Part shown: positions 1-9,043 of the stretch, one piece after another
Position numbering within the stretch: position 1 is the first letter of the stretch
How the letters are laid out: each line of letters opens with the position of its first letter
Assembly (NCBI GenBank): GCA_015654535.1
Contig: JAATGU010000054.1
Span: forward strand, 1-64,000
DNA length: 64,000 bases
Source: Bacteroidales bacterium
Lineage (GTDB): Bacteria; Bacteroidota; Bacteroidia; Bacteroidales; Bacteroidaceae
Direction: 5' to 3'
Position numbers and translations under genes: made by a program
Notes under the pieces: generated by a model
What the model was told of the DNA's origin: nothing
Seen by the model: only the letters and a program-made list of their open reading frames with translations
Databases searched by the model: none

Positions 1-94
1 ATATTCAGCAGTGTATAGTGATGAGGCAGCTAGTGTGTTAGTTGGATATTTTAATGCTTTCCACTCTGGGATTGTATTAACAAAAGCAAAGTAA
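1..94 (+). CDS. 3' end of an unidentified CDS
   Basis: An open frame enters at the left edge and ends at a TAA at 92-94, giving about 30 C-terminal residues (beginning YSAVYSDEAA and ending VLTKAK). A hairpin followed by a T-rich stretch comes soon after, which fits the end of a real gene. The family cannot be recognised from this tail. Confidence 0.5.
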   Translation, partial: YSAVYSDEAASVLVGYFNAFHSGIVLTKAK

Positions 95-122
95 ATCTGA
101 TAGAATATACTATAAATTTTTT

Positions 123-154
123 AAAGAAGGACTCTTTTGAAGAGCCCTTCTTTC
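123..154 (+). terminator. Putative intrinsic terminator
   Basis: AAGAAGG..CTC pairs with GAG..CCTTCTT around a short TTTTGAA loop, followed by TTTCCTCATTTT. It lies between the partial upstream gene and the C10 protease gene. Confidence 0.6.
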
Positions 155-188
155 CTCATTTTAATCATTTTGTCATTAATATTTTTAT

Positions 189-1520
189 ATGGAAAAGAAA
201 ATTCTTTTAATAGTGTTTCTTTTTTTCTCCTTTTCTATTTTTGCTAAGGAGATTACACCAGAGGAAGCTTCTTCAGCTGCGTTTAAGTTGTTGACCTCAT
301 ACAGTCAAAACTATAATGGTAAAGTTTGTTCTGTTGAGGCTGTTCAAATGTCTGGAACCACTGTTTATTTTATAGTAGGTTTTCAACCTGAAGGTTGGGC
401 ACTGATTTCTGCAGATGATCGAGCTGCACCTTTTATTGCTTATTCGGATACAGGAACATATATAAAAATCGGACAGCCCGAAACAATAAGACTTTGGTTA
501 AATGATTATGGAAAGCAGATTCTTGATGCGTCGAAAGCAAAAGATAGAACCAGACATCATGATTGGGATTTAGCGAATATTTCTACCAAAAGCTCTTCAA
601 CTACTATAGTAGACCCTTTAATAACTGTCAATTGGAATCAGTCGAGCCCATATAACCAATTTTGCCCGAGTGATAAAGATGGGCAAGCTTTAGTAGGTTG
701 TGTAGCAGTGGCCATGGCTCAGGCAATGAGTGTTGCAAAATATCCTGAACGTCCAATAGGTAAATATAGTTATTTTAATAACATTTATGGAACAATATAC
801 TTAGATTATGATAAAGAAGCCTCATATGATTGGGATATTATTTTATCTGGGTCCGATAAGAAAGTTGCAGTAGCCCGTTTACTGTATCACTGTGGGGTTT
901 CTCTTAAAATGAACTATGCGAGTTCAAGTTCAGGAGCATATACTGACGACATCCCTTATGCGTTGAAGACTTATTTTTCATATTCATCTTCTGTAGTTTG
1001 TTATAGTCGTAGTAGTTACCAAGATGATAAATGGACAACACTTATAAAAGATGAATTAAAAGCAGGGAGAGCAGTTATCTATTCAGGTGACGATGGAACA
1101 GGAGCTGAAGGGCATTGCTTTAATTTAGATGGTTTTAGTGGTAGTGCGTTTCATATAAATTGGGGCTGGGGAGGACAAAATAATGGTTATTATGCCATCA
1201 ATGGATTAATAGATGGTAGTAGTGATTATAGAAAAAACCAACAAATTGTAATAGGTATACAGCCCAAGGAAAGTACAGCGATAAATGATGTTAAAAATAG
1301 TAATTTTGTTTTTTATAATAAAGAAACAAAAATTATTTCTATAAAAACAGATAAAGAAGGGCAATATAAATTATTTACTCTTCACGGTCAAATTATATCA
1401 GTGGGAACATTGAATGAGGGCGTAACAGATCTTTCGGTACGAAATTTGTCAAATGGTTGTTATATTATTCAAATAATAATTAATGCAAAACCACGTTCAC
1501 AGAAATTAATAATTAAATAA
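189..1520 (+). CDS. C10 family (streptopain-like) cysteine protease with C-terminal sorting-type domain
   Basis: This is a secreted papain-fold endopeptidase of the SpeB/streptopain type. Residues 1-19 form a signal peptide. Residues 20-135 look like the Spi-type inhibitory prodomain. The catalytic domain has the nucleophile in VGCVAVAMAQ (Cys171), the histidine in EGHCFNLDGF (His309) and the NWGWGG motif near residue 325. Residues about 365-443 form a beta-rich tail with YKLFTLHGQII and a final SQKLIIK, resembling the type A C-terminal sorting domain used by type IX secretion. The 443-residue length fits the family. A small secreted protein follows after 11 bp and is probably co-transcribed. 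Protease identity is strong; export by type IX secretion is inferred. Confidence 0.9.
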   Translation: MEKKILLIVFLFFSFSIFAKEITPEEASSAAFKLLTSYSQNYNGKVCSVEAVQMSGTTVYFIVGFQPEGWALISADDRAAPFIAYSDTGTYIKIGQPETIRLWLNDYGKQILDASKAKDRTRHHDWDLANISTKSSSTTIVDPLITVNWNQSSPYNQFCPSDKDGQALVGCVAVAMAQAMSVAKYPERPIGKYSYFNNIYGTIYLDYDKEASYDWDIILSGSDKKVAVARLLYHCGVSLKMNYASSSSGAYTDDIPYALKTYFSYSSSVVCYSRSSYQDDKWTTLIKDELKAGRAVIYSGDDGTGAEGHCFNLDGFSGSAFHINWGWGGQNNGYYAINGLIDGSSDYRKNQQIVIGIQPKESTAINDVKNSNFVFYNKETKIISIKTDKEGQYKLFTLHGQIISVGTLNEGVTDLSVRNLSNGCYIIQIIINAKPRSQKLIIK

Positions 1521-1531
1521 ATATTAAGATT

Positions 1532-2197
1532 ATGAAGAAAATTAGTTTATTAATATTATTCTTTTCGCTTCAAATTTTTGCTATGGGACAAGATTTTGAT
1601 CCGACAACAAAATGGCCTTATTTGTATAAAGATTTTCAAAATGGAACTATCTATTTTGAAGGGAATAAAAAAATGATTGTTAAGGCAAATGTGCATCTTC
1701 TAAATAGTGTACTTCACTATCTAAAAGGAGATGTGGTTTATCAGGTTGATGCTAAAGGTATTGTTAAAGTAGAATTAGGCGACGATCAATTTATCTATGT
1801 TAAAGATATTTTAATGAAAGTAGTAAAAGAATCAAAAAACAATATTCTTGCTTCCGTCGTAAAAGGTGATTTTGGAGCAATAAAGAATACTAGCGGTGCT
1901 TATGGAACAAGTTCACAAACAGCATCGACTAAAGATTTATCTTCTATTGATATAGGAGGATTAAATAACACGGATTACCATCAGTTAGTTGTAGAGAAGG
2001 AGGATGGGCAACTATTATCGGTAAAAAAAGAATATTTTTTTATTTTGCAGAGCCAGGTTATTCCTGCTACTAAAAAAGGAGTTGAAAAATATGTTGGTAG
2101 TGCCAAGGAGAATGATTTACAAACTTATCTTAAGCAGCATAAAATAAAATGGAAAAATGAAGAAAGTTTGGAATTATTATTGGATTTCTTTAATTGA
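1532..2197 (+). CDS. Secreted protein of unknown function, downstream of C10 protease
   Basis: The 221-residue product has a clear signal peptide (KKISLLILFFSLQIFAMGQ) and no transmembrane segment in the mature part. The mature protein is polar, with a beta-rich first half (LKGDVVYQVDAKGIVKVELG) and a Lys/Glu-rich C-terminus. I do not recognise the family. It starts 11 bp after the C10 protease and is followed by a hairpin, so the two genes probably form a bicistronic operon. It could be a partner, inhibitor or cargo of the protease, but nothing in the sequence shows which. Confidence 0.75.
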   Translation: MKKISLLILFFSLQIFAMGQDFDPTTKWPYLYKDFQNGTIYFEGNKKMIVKANVHLLNSVLHYLKGDVVYQVDAKGIVKVELGDDQFIYVKDILMKVVKESKNNILASVVKGDFGAIKNTSGAYGTSSQTASTKDLSSIDIGGLNNTDYHQLVVEKEDGQLLSVKKEYFFILQSQVIPATKKGVEKYVGSAKENDLQTYLKQHKIKWKNEESLELLLDFFN

Positions 2198-2237
2198 ATT
2201 ATATCGATTTATAATTTGTATTAACGTAGTTCAACAT

Positions 2238-2266
2238 AAGGCATAAAAATAGCTATGCCGTTTTTT
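2238..2266 (+). terminator. Putative terminator after the C10 protease operon
   Basis: AGGCATA and TATGCC(G) pair around AAAATAGC and are followed directly by TTTTTT. It is placed about 40 bp after the stop of the secreted-protein gene. Confidence 0.6.
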
Positions 2267-2362
2267 CAAATTTTACTTTTATAGATGGTTTTTTTGATAG
2301 AAGAAGGCATATGCTGTTAATAATGCAGAGAAGATGAATTTCATCAAGAAACATAATTATTT

Positions 2363-2740
2363 AACCTTCAGAGCTATTATTGTCATAAGGTATACTTGGA
2401 TTAGAGAAAAGGCAGAAGATATTATCCTTGCGTTTAAAGGGCTTTTCTTTTGCTTCTCACGATCCTGATGGGTATGAGCCAGTTTATCCGTCTGTCAGAT
2501 CTGTGTCCGATAGAGTTTGCCGTTTACATTTTCTCCTGTTTCATCGGCTTTGTCCATTGGTGAGTTTATTATTTTGGAATGTATTTCTTATAAGCGATGC
2601 CTGAACATTTCTTCATATTTTACAGTATGTTCCTTCTTGTACCTTGGCTCAGCTTTATGTTGAAACATTCATCAAGCATACCGCAAAGTTTTTTGTATTG
2701 AACACATTTAACGGCGTTTAAATAAGAAATCATGGCACGT
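2363..2740 (-). pseudogene. IS66-family transposase (TnpC) relic
   Basis: Read on the minus strand, three blocks typical of IS66 transposases appear in the right order but in different frames. They are NIKLSQGTRRNIL followed by a stop (about 2645-2690), ADETGENVNGKLYRTQI followed by a stop (about 2490-2550), and FKRKDNIFCLFSNPSIPYDN plus NSSE (about 2365-2435). Several stops, frameshifts and an internal deletion between the last two blocks show that it is dead. No intact terminal inverted repeats are evident. The match rests on recognised motifs, not a search. Confidence 0.8.
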
Positions 2741-3191
2741 ATATTTACTGAATATGTCGTTTAGCGTTTTTTCCACACTGCAAAAATATAAAAAGCTGTT
2801 TAAATAAACGCCTTTTTATTGGATATCTTATGAACGAGTTTTTGACCGATAGCAGAGAACTAGTGTTTTTTTATGGAGATTCAGATAGCTTAGTTACTCT
2901 ATTAACCTCTACTACTTCCCCTTTCTTTTAAAAGTTAAAACCTTCTTTTAATTATAATTTCATGGATGAAATCAAAATGATAGAAATGAGTAGTTAAAAA
3001 CTCCCTATTGATTGCTTTTTACCGCAATTTTACGATATATGAGGCCTATTTTCTATCTATTTTAAATATTAATCTGGTTTTACTTTAGTATTTATGAATA
3101 AATAGTGATTTTAAATACTGATTTTAGATAGCAAAATGAGATAATATCTCTTGTTTTTAAAGAAAATAGTTTTTTATTTACTTTTTATTCA
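2741..3191. other. AT-rich intergenic region
   Basis: No open frame of note is seen on either strand. The left part may hold more of the decayed IS66 element. The right part is the leader and promoter region of the first susC gene. Confidence 0.5.
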
Positions 3192-3199
3192 TATATTTG
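3192..3199 (+). promoter_or_regulatory. Bacteroides -7 promoter box for susC pair 1
   Basis: TATATTTG matches TAnnTTTG and lies 58 bp before the susC start. The region where a -33 TTTG would be expected is T-rich but has no exact match. Confidence 0.5.
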
Positions 3200-3257
3200 C
3201 AAAATGTTAGAGTGAAGGAAGTATAATTAAGAAGTTAAACTTTAAGAGAGAGAATTT

Positions 3258-6200
3258 ATGAAAAGAAAATTAATGCTGTTATTGACATGCCTTTTTGTAG
3301 GCATAAGTTTAGTAACTGCCCAAAATCAAAGAGTAACAGGTACTGTTGTTTCAGAAGAAGATGGACAGCCAGTTGCTGGAGCTTCTATATTAGTAAAAGG
3401 AACCACAGTGGGTACTATTACTGATTTGGATGGTAAATTTACATTGAATGTTCCGAGTTCTGCGAGAACGTTAGTCGTTTCTTTCATTGGAATGAAGAAA
3501 CGTGAGGTTGTTATTAAGCCATTATTAAAAGTGACTTTAGAGGCTGATGCTAAAGTCACTGATGAAGTTGTTATAACTGCGATGGGTATTTCACGTGAGA
3601 AGAAAGCTTTGGGGTATGCAGCACAAGATGTGAAAGCTGATAAGTTAACTCAAGCTGCAAGTACTAGTATTACTTCTGCATTGCAGGGAAAAGTTTCGGG
3701 CGTTGAGATTGCTCCTTCATCGGGTATGCCTGGTGCCTCTGCTAAGATGACAATCCGTGGATCACGCTCATTTACAGGTGATAATACTCCTTTATATGTC
3801 GTTGACGGGATGCCTATTTCATCTACTGCTGATATTAGTACTGGACAATCTGTAACTGGTACTGACTATGCTAATAGATCAGTAGATATTGACCCGAATG
3901 ATATTGAAAGCATCAATATATTGAAAGGGCAGGCAGCTTCAGCTTTGTATGGTATGCGAGCATCTAATGGTGTGGTTATTATTACCACAAAGAGTGGAAA
4001 AGGTGCAAGAAAAGGTGGCAAACCAGAAATTACATTTAATACAAATCTTGCATTTGATGTTATTTCGGCTACTCCTGATCTACAAACAGAATTTGCACAA
4101 GGATCAGATGGTACTTATGATCCTACTGCATCGACGTCATGGGGGCCTAAAATCTCTGAATTGGCAAATGATGCTACTTATGGAGGTAACGTGGTAAATG
4201 ATTACACTACAAAAGACGGAATCCATAAAGGTCAGTATTATGTGCTTCAACGTGCTGCTGCTGGCCTAGATCCTTGGGCAACTCCAAAATCCTATGATAA
4301 TGTTGGTGATTTTTTTAAAACAGGTACAACATGGAGTAATAATGTAAATATAGCACAGGGTTTTGAGAAAGGAAACTATTCGTTTTCTTTGGGTAATACA
4401 ACTACAGGTGGTATTATTCCTTCTACGGGTTTAGATCGTTATAATGCTAAAATGTCAGCTGAAGCTAAACTTGCTGAAAACTGGACAACCGGTTTTAATG
4501 GTAATTTTGTAACTTCTAAAATTAAAAAACAATCAAGTGCTAATAATGGTATTGTTGCAACTGTTTATCCAGCTCCTCCAAGTTATGATTTAGCTGGAAT
4601 TCCTTCTTCTATAGTAGGTGATCCTTATACGCAAAATAATTATCGTGGCACAGGTGGTTTTGATAATGCATATTGGGCTTTAGATAACAATAAGTTTACA
4701 GAACGTTCCCAACGTTTTTTTGGTAATGTATATGCAAAATACACTACTAAATTGGGTACAGAAAACCAAAAGTTAGATATTAAATACCAATTGGGTGATG
4801 ATGCATATACTACAAATTATTCTGATATATGGGGCTATGGTCATTCTAATGGTCAGGGTTCGGCTGAGCAATATGGATATACCATTAATGAAATGAACTC
4901 ATTGTTAACTTTTAATTATGATTGGAATATTACTGGAGATTTAAATTTGAATGTTTTATTAGGAAACGAATTTGTCAATAAATCTAAAAAATACTATGAT
5001 GCTTTGGGAAGTAATTTCAACTTTTCCGGTTGGAATAATATTAATAATGCATCAGTCTATAGTGCTTCTAATACATATCGTAAATCACGTACCGTAGGTA
5101 ATTTCGCAAATTTGAATCTTGCTTATAAGAATATGCTATATTTTAGTGCTACAGGCCGTAATGATATTGTTTCCTCAATGCCTCGTAATAACCGTTCATT
5201 CTTTTACCCTTCTGTATCGCTTGGATTTATTTTTACAGAACTTAAACCTTTTAAGAATGACATTTTGACTTTTGGTAAGATTCGTGCTTCTTATGCAGAA
5301 GTAGGTCAGGCAGGAGATTATTATGATTCATACTATACAACTCCTGTGTATGGCGGAGGATTCTCTTCCGGTACTCCAATTGCTTATCCTATTGGTAAGA
5401 TTGTCTCTTTTACCCCTTATTCTACTTTATACGATCCTAGTCTTAAACCGCAAAATACGAAATCTTATGAATTAGGAACTGATTTAACATTCTTCAACGG
5501 AGTAGTAACATTGAGCTATACCTATTCTCGTCAGAATGTTAAGGATCAAATATTTGAGGTGCCTTTGTCAAGCTCTACTGGGTATAGTACGTTAGTTACA
5601 AATGGCGGCTCTATCCATACTAATTCTCATGAAGTTACTTTGGGGGTGAAGCCGATTGACAATAAAAATTTTAAATGGGATTTCGAATTTAATTTCTCTA
5701 AAATAGACAACTATGTGGATGCATTGGCTCCAGGTGTAACTAGTATTTTCCTTGGTGGTTTTGTTGAGCCACAGGTCCGTGCTGGTATTGGTGATAAGTT
5801 CCCTGTTATTTATGGTGTAAGTTTTTTGCGTAATGACGCAGGACAGATTGTAGTAGATGAGGATGGCCTTCCTCAGGCAGGAGAAGAGAAAGTTATTGGA
5901 AAAGTTTCTCCTGATTTCCGTTTAGGATTTAATACGACTTTTGAATTTTACAAGTTTCGTTTGTCTGCTGTACTTGATTGGAAACAAGGAGGACAAATGT
6001 ATGGTGGTACTGCAGGAATGCTTGATTATTATGGGGTAAGTCAGAAATCAGCAGATTTACGAAAATCTGATTCATTCTTATTTGAAAAGGATGCAGTAAA
6101 AGTTACTGGAGTTGATGCTAATGGAAAGACGACTTATGCTAAGAATGACATCGCAATTAGCGGCTCAGATGCACAAACATACTTCTCTACCATGAATGGT

Positions 6201-6452
6201 ATCTCTGAGTCTATGATTTATGATAACTCATTTATCAAATTGCGTGAGATAGCATTGAGCTATCCGATATTAAATAAACCCAATTTGGGCGTTACTATGA
6301 ATGTGTTTGCTAGGAATATATTATTATGGTCGGAACTTAAAGGACTCGATCCTGAAGCTTCACAAGGTAACAATAATATAACAGGTGCATTTGAACGTTT
6401 CTCATTACCGGGAACTTCTAGTTATGGTTTAGGTTTTACTGTTAAATTCTAA
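3258..6452 (+). CDS. SusC/RagA family TonB-linked outer-membrane transporter (pair 1)
   Basis: This is a TonB-dependent outer-membrane channel that works with the adjacent SusD lipoprotein to import a glycan or another large nutrient. It has a signal peptide (residues 1-21, ending VTAQ), a carboxypeptidase-like regulatory domain (about 23-98, with GTVVSEEDGQPVAGASILVKG), a plug domain (about 105-245, ending GVVIITTKSGK) and a large beta-barrel ending in GLGFTVKF. The length of 1064 residues is normal. It has no N-terminal STN domain, so it is not expected to signal through FecR. The susD gene follows after 13 bp. No glycoside hydrolase is adjacent, so the substrate cannot be guessed. Confidence 0.93.
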   Translation: MKRKLMLLLTCLFVGISLVTAQNQRVTGTVVSEEDGQPVAGASILVKGTTVGTITDLDGKFTLNVPSSARTLVVSFIGMKKREVVIKPLLKVTLEADAKVTDEVVITAMGISREKKALGYAAQDVKADKLTQAASTSITSALQGKVSGVEIAPSSGMPGASAKMTIRGSRSFTGDNTPLYVVDGMPISSTADISTGQSVTGTDYANRSVDIDPNDIESINILKGQAASALYGMRASNGVVIITTKSGKGARKGGKPEITFNTNLAFDVISATPDLQTEFAQGSDGTYDPTASTSWGPKISELANDATYGGNVVNDYTTKDGIHKGQYYVLQRAAAGLDPWATPKSYDNVGDFFKTGTTWSNNVNIAQGFEKGNYSFSLGNTTTGGIIPSTGLDRYNAKMSAEAKLAENWTTGFNGNFVTSKIKKQSSANNGIVATVYPAPPSYDLAGIPSSIVGDPYTQNNYRGTGGFDNAYWALDNNKFTERSQRFFGNVYAKYTTKLGTENQKLDIKYQLGDDAYTTNYSDIWGYGHSNGQGSAEQYGYTINEMNSLLTFNYDWNITGDLNLNVLLGNEFVNKSKKYYDALGSNFNFSGWNNINNASVYSASNTYRKSRTVGNFANLNLAYKNMLYFSATGRNDIVSSMPRNNRSFFYPSVSLGFIFTELKPFKNDILTFGKIRASYAEVGQAGDYYDSYYTTPVYGGGFSSGTPIAYPIGKIVSFTPYSTLYDPSLKPQNTKSYELGTDLTFFNGVVTLSYTYSRQNVKDQIFEVPLSSSTGYSTLVTNGGSIHTNSHEVTLGVKPIDNKNFKWDFEFNFSKIDNYVDALAPGVTSIFLGGFVEPQVRAGIGDKFPVIYGVSFLRNDAGQIVVDEDGLPQAGEEKVIGKVSPDFRLGFNTTFEFYKFRLSAVLDWKQGGQMYGGTAGMLDYYGVSQKSADLRKSDSFLFEKDAVKVTGVDANGKTTYAKNDIAISGSDAQTYFSTMNGISESMIYDNSFIKLREIALSYPILNKPNLGVTMNVFARNILLWSELKGLDPEASQGNNNITGAFERFSLPGTSSYGLGFTVKF

Positions 6453-6465
6453 AGAAAGAAATAAT

Positions 6466-8055
6466 ATGAAATCAATATTTAAATTCAATATATCCAAAAG
6501 TCTTTTGTCTGTAGTGATGCTTTCTGCTGTGTTGGTGTCTTGCTCGGAGGATGAAATGGATAAAATTAATAACGACTCTGATCACACGAAAGATGTGTAT
6601 TCAAAATTTATTTTACCTGATGTGATTACTTCGACTGCGTTTAATAATGTGGGGGGAGACTTAAGCACCTATGTTTCTACCTATGTTGAGCATGAAGTTG
6701 GTACACATAACCAACTTTATAATGCTGAGATTCGTCAGAACGAGCCTTCTGCTGCTTCTACCTTTAATAATACATGGATTAATCTTTATGCTGCGTTGAA
6801 GAATGCGAGAATTATTATTGAAAAGAGCTCTGATGGTGGGACAGAGGAAGGAAATTATACAACGAAAGGTATGGCTGAAGTTTTGGCTGCCTTGAACTCT
6901 GCTTTACTTACTGATGCTTTTGGTGATATTCCTTATAGTCAGGCTGCTTTGCCAAATCTGGTAAATGGATTACCTCAGTATATGAATCCTGTAATAGATA
7001 AACAGGAGACTATCTATAAAAGTATTATCAAATATTTAGATGATGCTATCGTAGATCTTCCTCAAGGGGATAATAATCTTTCTGGTTCTGCAGGTTCTTA
7101 TGATTTACTTTATCAAGGAGATTATTCTAAATGGGTAAAACTGGCTTATGGATTAAAAGCCCGTTATACAATGCGCTTAATTAACCGTTCATCAGATGTA
7201 GCAGGAGATATGGAAAAGGTTATTCAATATGTGGATAAATCTTTTTCTTCAGCCGGAGAACAAGCCGCATATTCTAAATACGATGCAAGTAACTTAAACC
7301 CATTGTTTGACTTTGAGTGGAGCCGTGATGCTATTTCTGCAAGTAAGAGTATGAGTGAGAAACTGATTACTCGTAATGACCCTCGTGCTCGTCGTGTTTA
7401 TTTTAGTTCAGGTAATTGGGCCCATTATTTACCTACTAGTACAAAATTCAATATGGCACCGAATGGTGAACCGACAGAGTCTCAATACGTATACAATTAT
7501 TCTGTTTATGTTTTTGCTCAAACAGCTCCAACTTTATTGTTAAGTTATCATGAACTTCTATTTTTAAAAGCTGAGGCACTTTGTCGATTAAGTAGAGCTT
7601 CTGAAGCTGAGGACGTGCTAAAAGATGCTGTTGTTGCTGCTATTTCTAATACAGAAAATTCAGTATCTGCTGCGATGAATGCCCCAACTATTTTGGGGTA
7701 TGGTGGTGGTCTGCAAGATATTTCCGGTGATGCTATCACTACGGCAGAAGCAGAAGCATACTTTGATAATAATGTAAAATCATTATTTGATGTTAATCCT
7801 TTGAAGGAAGTTATGAATCAGAAATACATCGCTTTCTGGGGTGCTTCAGGTGAAGCAACTGAATGTTACAATGATATTCGCCGGATGAAAGCGTTAGGTG
7901 AAGATTTTGTTACATTGAAAAATTCAAATAAGTTCCCTCTGCGTTGTCCTTATGGAGTTGATGATGTAACGGCAAATCCAAATGTTGAGTCAGCATACGG
8001 AAATGGCCAGTATATTTATACCGATCCTGTATGGTGGGCTGGTGGAACAAGATAG
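6466..8055 (+). CDS. SusD/RagB family outer-membrane lipoprotein (pair 1)
   Basis: This is the surface substrate-binding lipoprotein that caps its SusC partner. The lipobox is around LVSCSE (Cys26), after a hydrophobic signal segment. The body is helical with SusD-type features, including the helical-repeat segment KWVKLAYGLKARYTMRLIN and the late segment LLLSYHELLFLKAEAL that often precedes the RagB/SusD C-terminal region. At 529 residues it is nearer the SusD-like_2 group in size. It ends in a terminator hairpin and probably closes a two-gene operon. Confidence 0.9.
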   Translation: MKSIFKFNISKSLLSVVMLSAVLVSCSEDEMDKINNDSDHTKDVYSKFILPDVITSTAFNNVGGDLSTYVSTYVEHEVGTHNQLYNAEIRQNEPSAASTFNNTWINLYAALKNARIIIEKSSDGGTEEGNYTTKGMAEVLAALNSALLTDAFGDIPYSQAALPNLVNGLPQYMNPVIDKQETIYKSIIKYLDDAIVDLPQGDNNLSGSAGSYDLLYQGDYSKWVKLAYGLKARYTMRLINRSSDVAGDMEKVIQYVDKSFSSAGEQAAYSKYDASNLNPLFDFEWSRDAISASKSMSEKLITRNDPRARRVYFSSGNWAHYLPTSTKFNMAPNGEPTESQYVYNYSVYVFAQTAPTLLLSYHELLFLKAEALCRLSRASEAEDVLKDAVVAAISNTENSVSAAMNAPTILGYGGGLQDISGDAITTAEAEAYFDNNVKSLFDVNPLKEVMNQKYIAFWGASGEATECYNDIRRMKALGEDFVTLKNSNKFPLRCPYGVDDVTANPNVESAYGNGQYIYTDPVWWAGGTR

Positions 8056-8076
8056 TATTCAGTTTAACTAATAATA

Positions 8077-8107
8077 AAGGGGATGTCCAAAAGGTCATCC
8101 TCTTTTT
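8077..8107 (+). terminator. Intrinsic terminator after susCD pair 1
   Basis: AAGGGGATG pairs with CATCCTCTT around TCCAAAAGGT, followed by TTTATT. It lies 22 bp after the susD stop. Confidence 0.75.
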
Positions 8108-8210
8108 ATTAGTTCAAAGAACTATTAATTCTGGGGTGCAAACCCCCGTGCTATTATAGTCGGTCCTTAAAAAGTATTTATATTACTGATTAATAGTAAT
8201 ATAAATGTAT

Positions 8211-8283
8211 TAGTATCCGGTAAACTTAAATTATTAAGGTAAAAAAACAGGGCTGAACTTTTGTGAGTTCAGCCCTGTTGATT
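8211..8283. repeat. Conserved hairpin element, copy 1
   Basis: The block starts with TAGTATCCGGTAAACTT and, about 39 bp later, forms a perfect 12-bp stem (CAGGGCTGAACT with AGTTCAGCCCTG at 8248-8259 and 8266-8277). A second copy with the same order lies at 25563-25632, also downstream of a susD gene. It could act as a second terminator or a mobile 3' element. Confidence 0.7.
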
Positions 8284-8560
8284 TGATAAGGGATATGTTG
8301 ATTATAAACAATATGAACGTTTTACTCAAAGTGAGATTTCTTACATTACCAAGCTCAAGCGTAACGCTTCTACGCATAATTAAATTACCGTTACGATTTA
8401 TTATTTTCTATTGATGATTTATAGGCCATAGACCTCTTTGGGATTATAAGCTCAACTGTGCTTCCATTTTAGTCTAGCAGTACAAAGTTAACAATAAACA
8501 AAGGAAGATATATATTTTTTATCCATGATATTTAATCTGTAGAATATAGTCTATTCTAAA
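8284..8560. other. Intergenic region without recognised features
   Basis: No coding frame, RNA gene or strong hairpin is seen. The stretch separates the hairpin element from the group II intron stub. Confidence 0.5.
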
Positions 8561-8658
8561 ATCAAGTAGAAGGAAAATAAAATAAGTTTTCCTTCTATTT
8601 CGTTTCCCGATATCTCACACCACCACCGTACGTACCGTTTGGTTATACGGTATGGTTT
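8561..8658 (-). mobile_element. Group II intron 3' fragment (domains V and VI)
   Basis: On the minus strand ACCATACCGTA pairs with TACGTACGGTGGT around a short internal part, followed by GGTGTGAGA. This resembles domain V of Bacteroides group II introns. It is followed by AGAAGGAAAA and TTTTCCTTCTA forming a stem that ends CTTGAT, resembling domain VI with its branch-point A and the intron 3' end near 8561. The upstream intron domains and reverse transcriptase are absent: the ynfA stop codon directly abuts the stub. Identification is from motif memory and fold. Confidence 0.6.
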
Positions 8659-8987
8659 TAAGATCTTGGGGAATAATAAATGATACATGCACCTAATAGT
8701 GCGAAGAGTGCCCCTATTATATCATATTTGGTTGGTGAATACTTATCAAAGATAAAAGCCCATAGTAGTGATAGAACGATAAAAAAGCCTCCGTATGCTG
8801 CATAAACTTTGGCGAAGTTAGATGTTTGTAGGGTAGCAACTATTCCATAGAGTACAAGTATTATTCCACCTAAAATACCTAACCAAATTGTTTTTCCTTC
8901 TTTAATGGATAACCAAACAAGATATCCACCGCCTATTTCACAAATACCGGCTAATATAAAAATGATAATAGATTTTAAAACTGGCAT
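8658..8987 (-). CDS. ynfA: YnfA family (UPF0060) inner-membrane protein
   Basis: This small integral membrane protein of 109 residues has four predicted transmembrane helices and the family signature GICEIGGGYLVWLSIKEGK near the N-terminus, then YAAYGGFFIVLSLLWAF. YnfA proteins resemble small multidrug-resistance transporters, but their physiological substrate is not well settled. The gene stands alone between the intron stub and a HipBA module. The family call is confident; the function remains open. Confidence 0.9.
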   Translation of the reverse strand: MPVLKSIIIFILAGICEIGGGYLVWLSIKEGKTIWLGILGGIILVLYGIVATLQTSNFAKVYAAYGGFFIVLSLLWAFIFDKYSPTKYDIIGALFALLGACIIYYSPRS

Positions 8988-9043
8988 ATTTACAGTGTTT
9001 TTATTTTTGATAAAGAAGGTGATTTAAAACACACATCCTCTTA

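Noticed and set aside
1532..2197. Staphostatin/Spi-type inhibitor of the C10 protease
   Set aside because: Only gene position supports it; the sequence shows no recognisable inhibitor motif.
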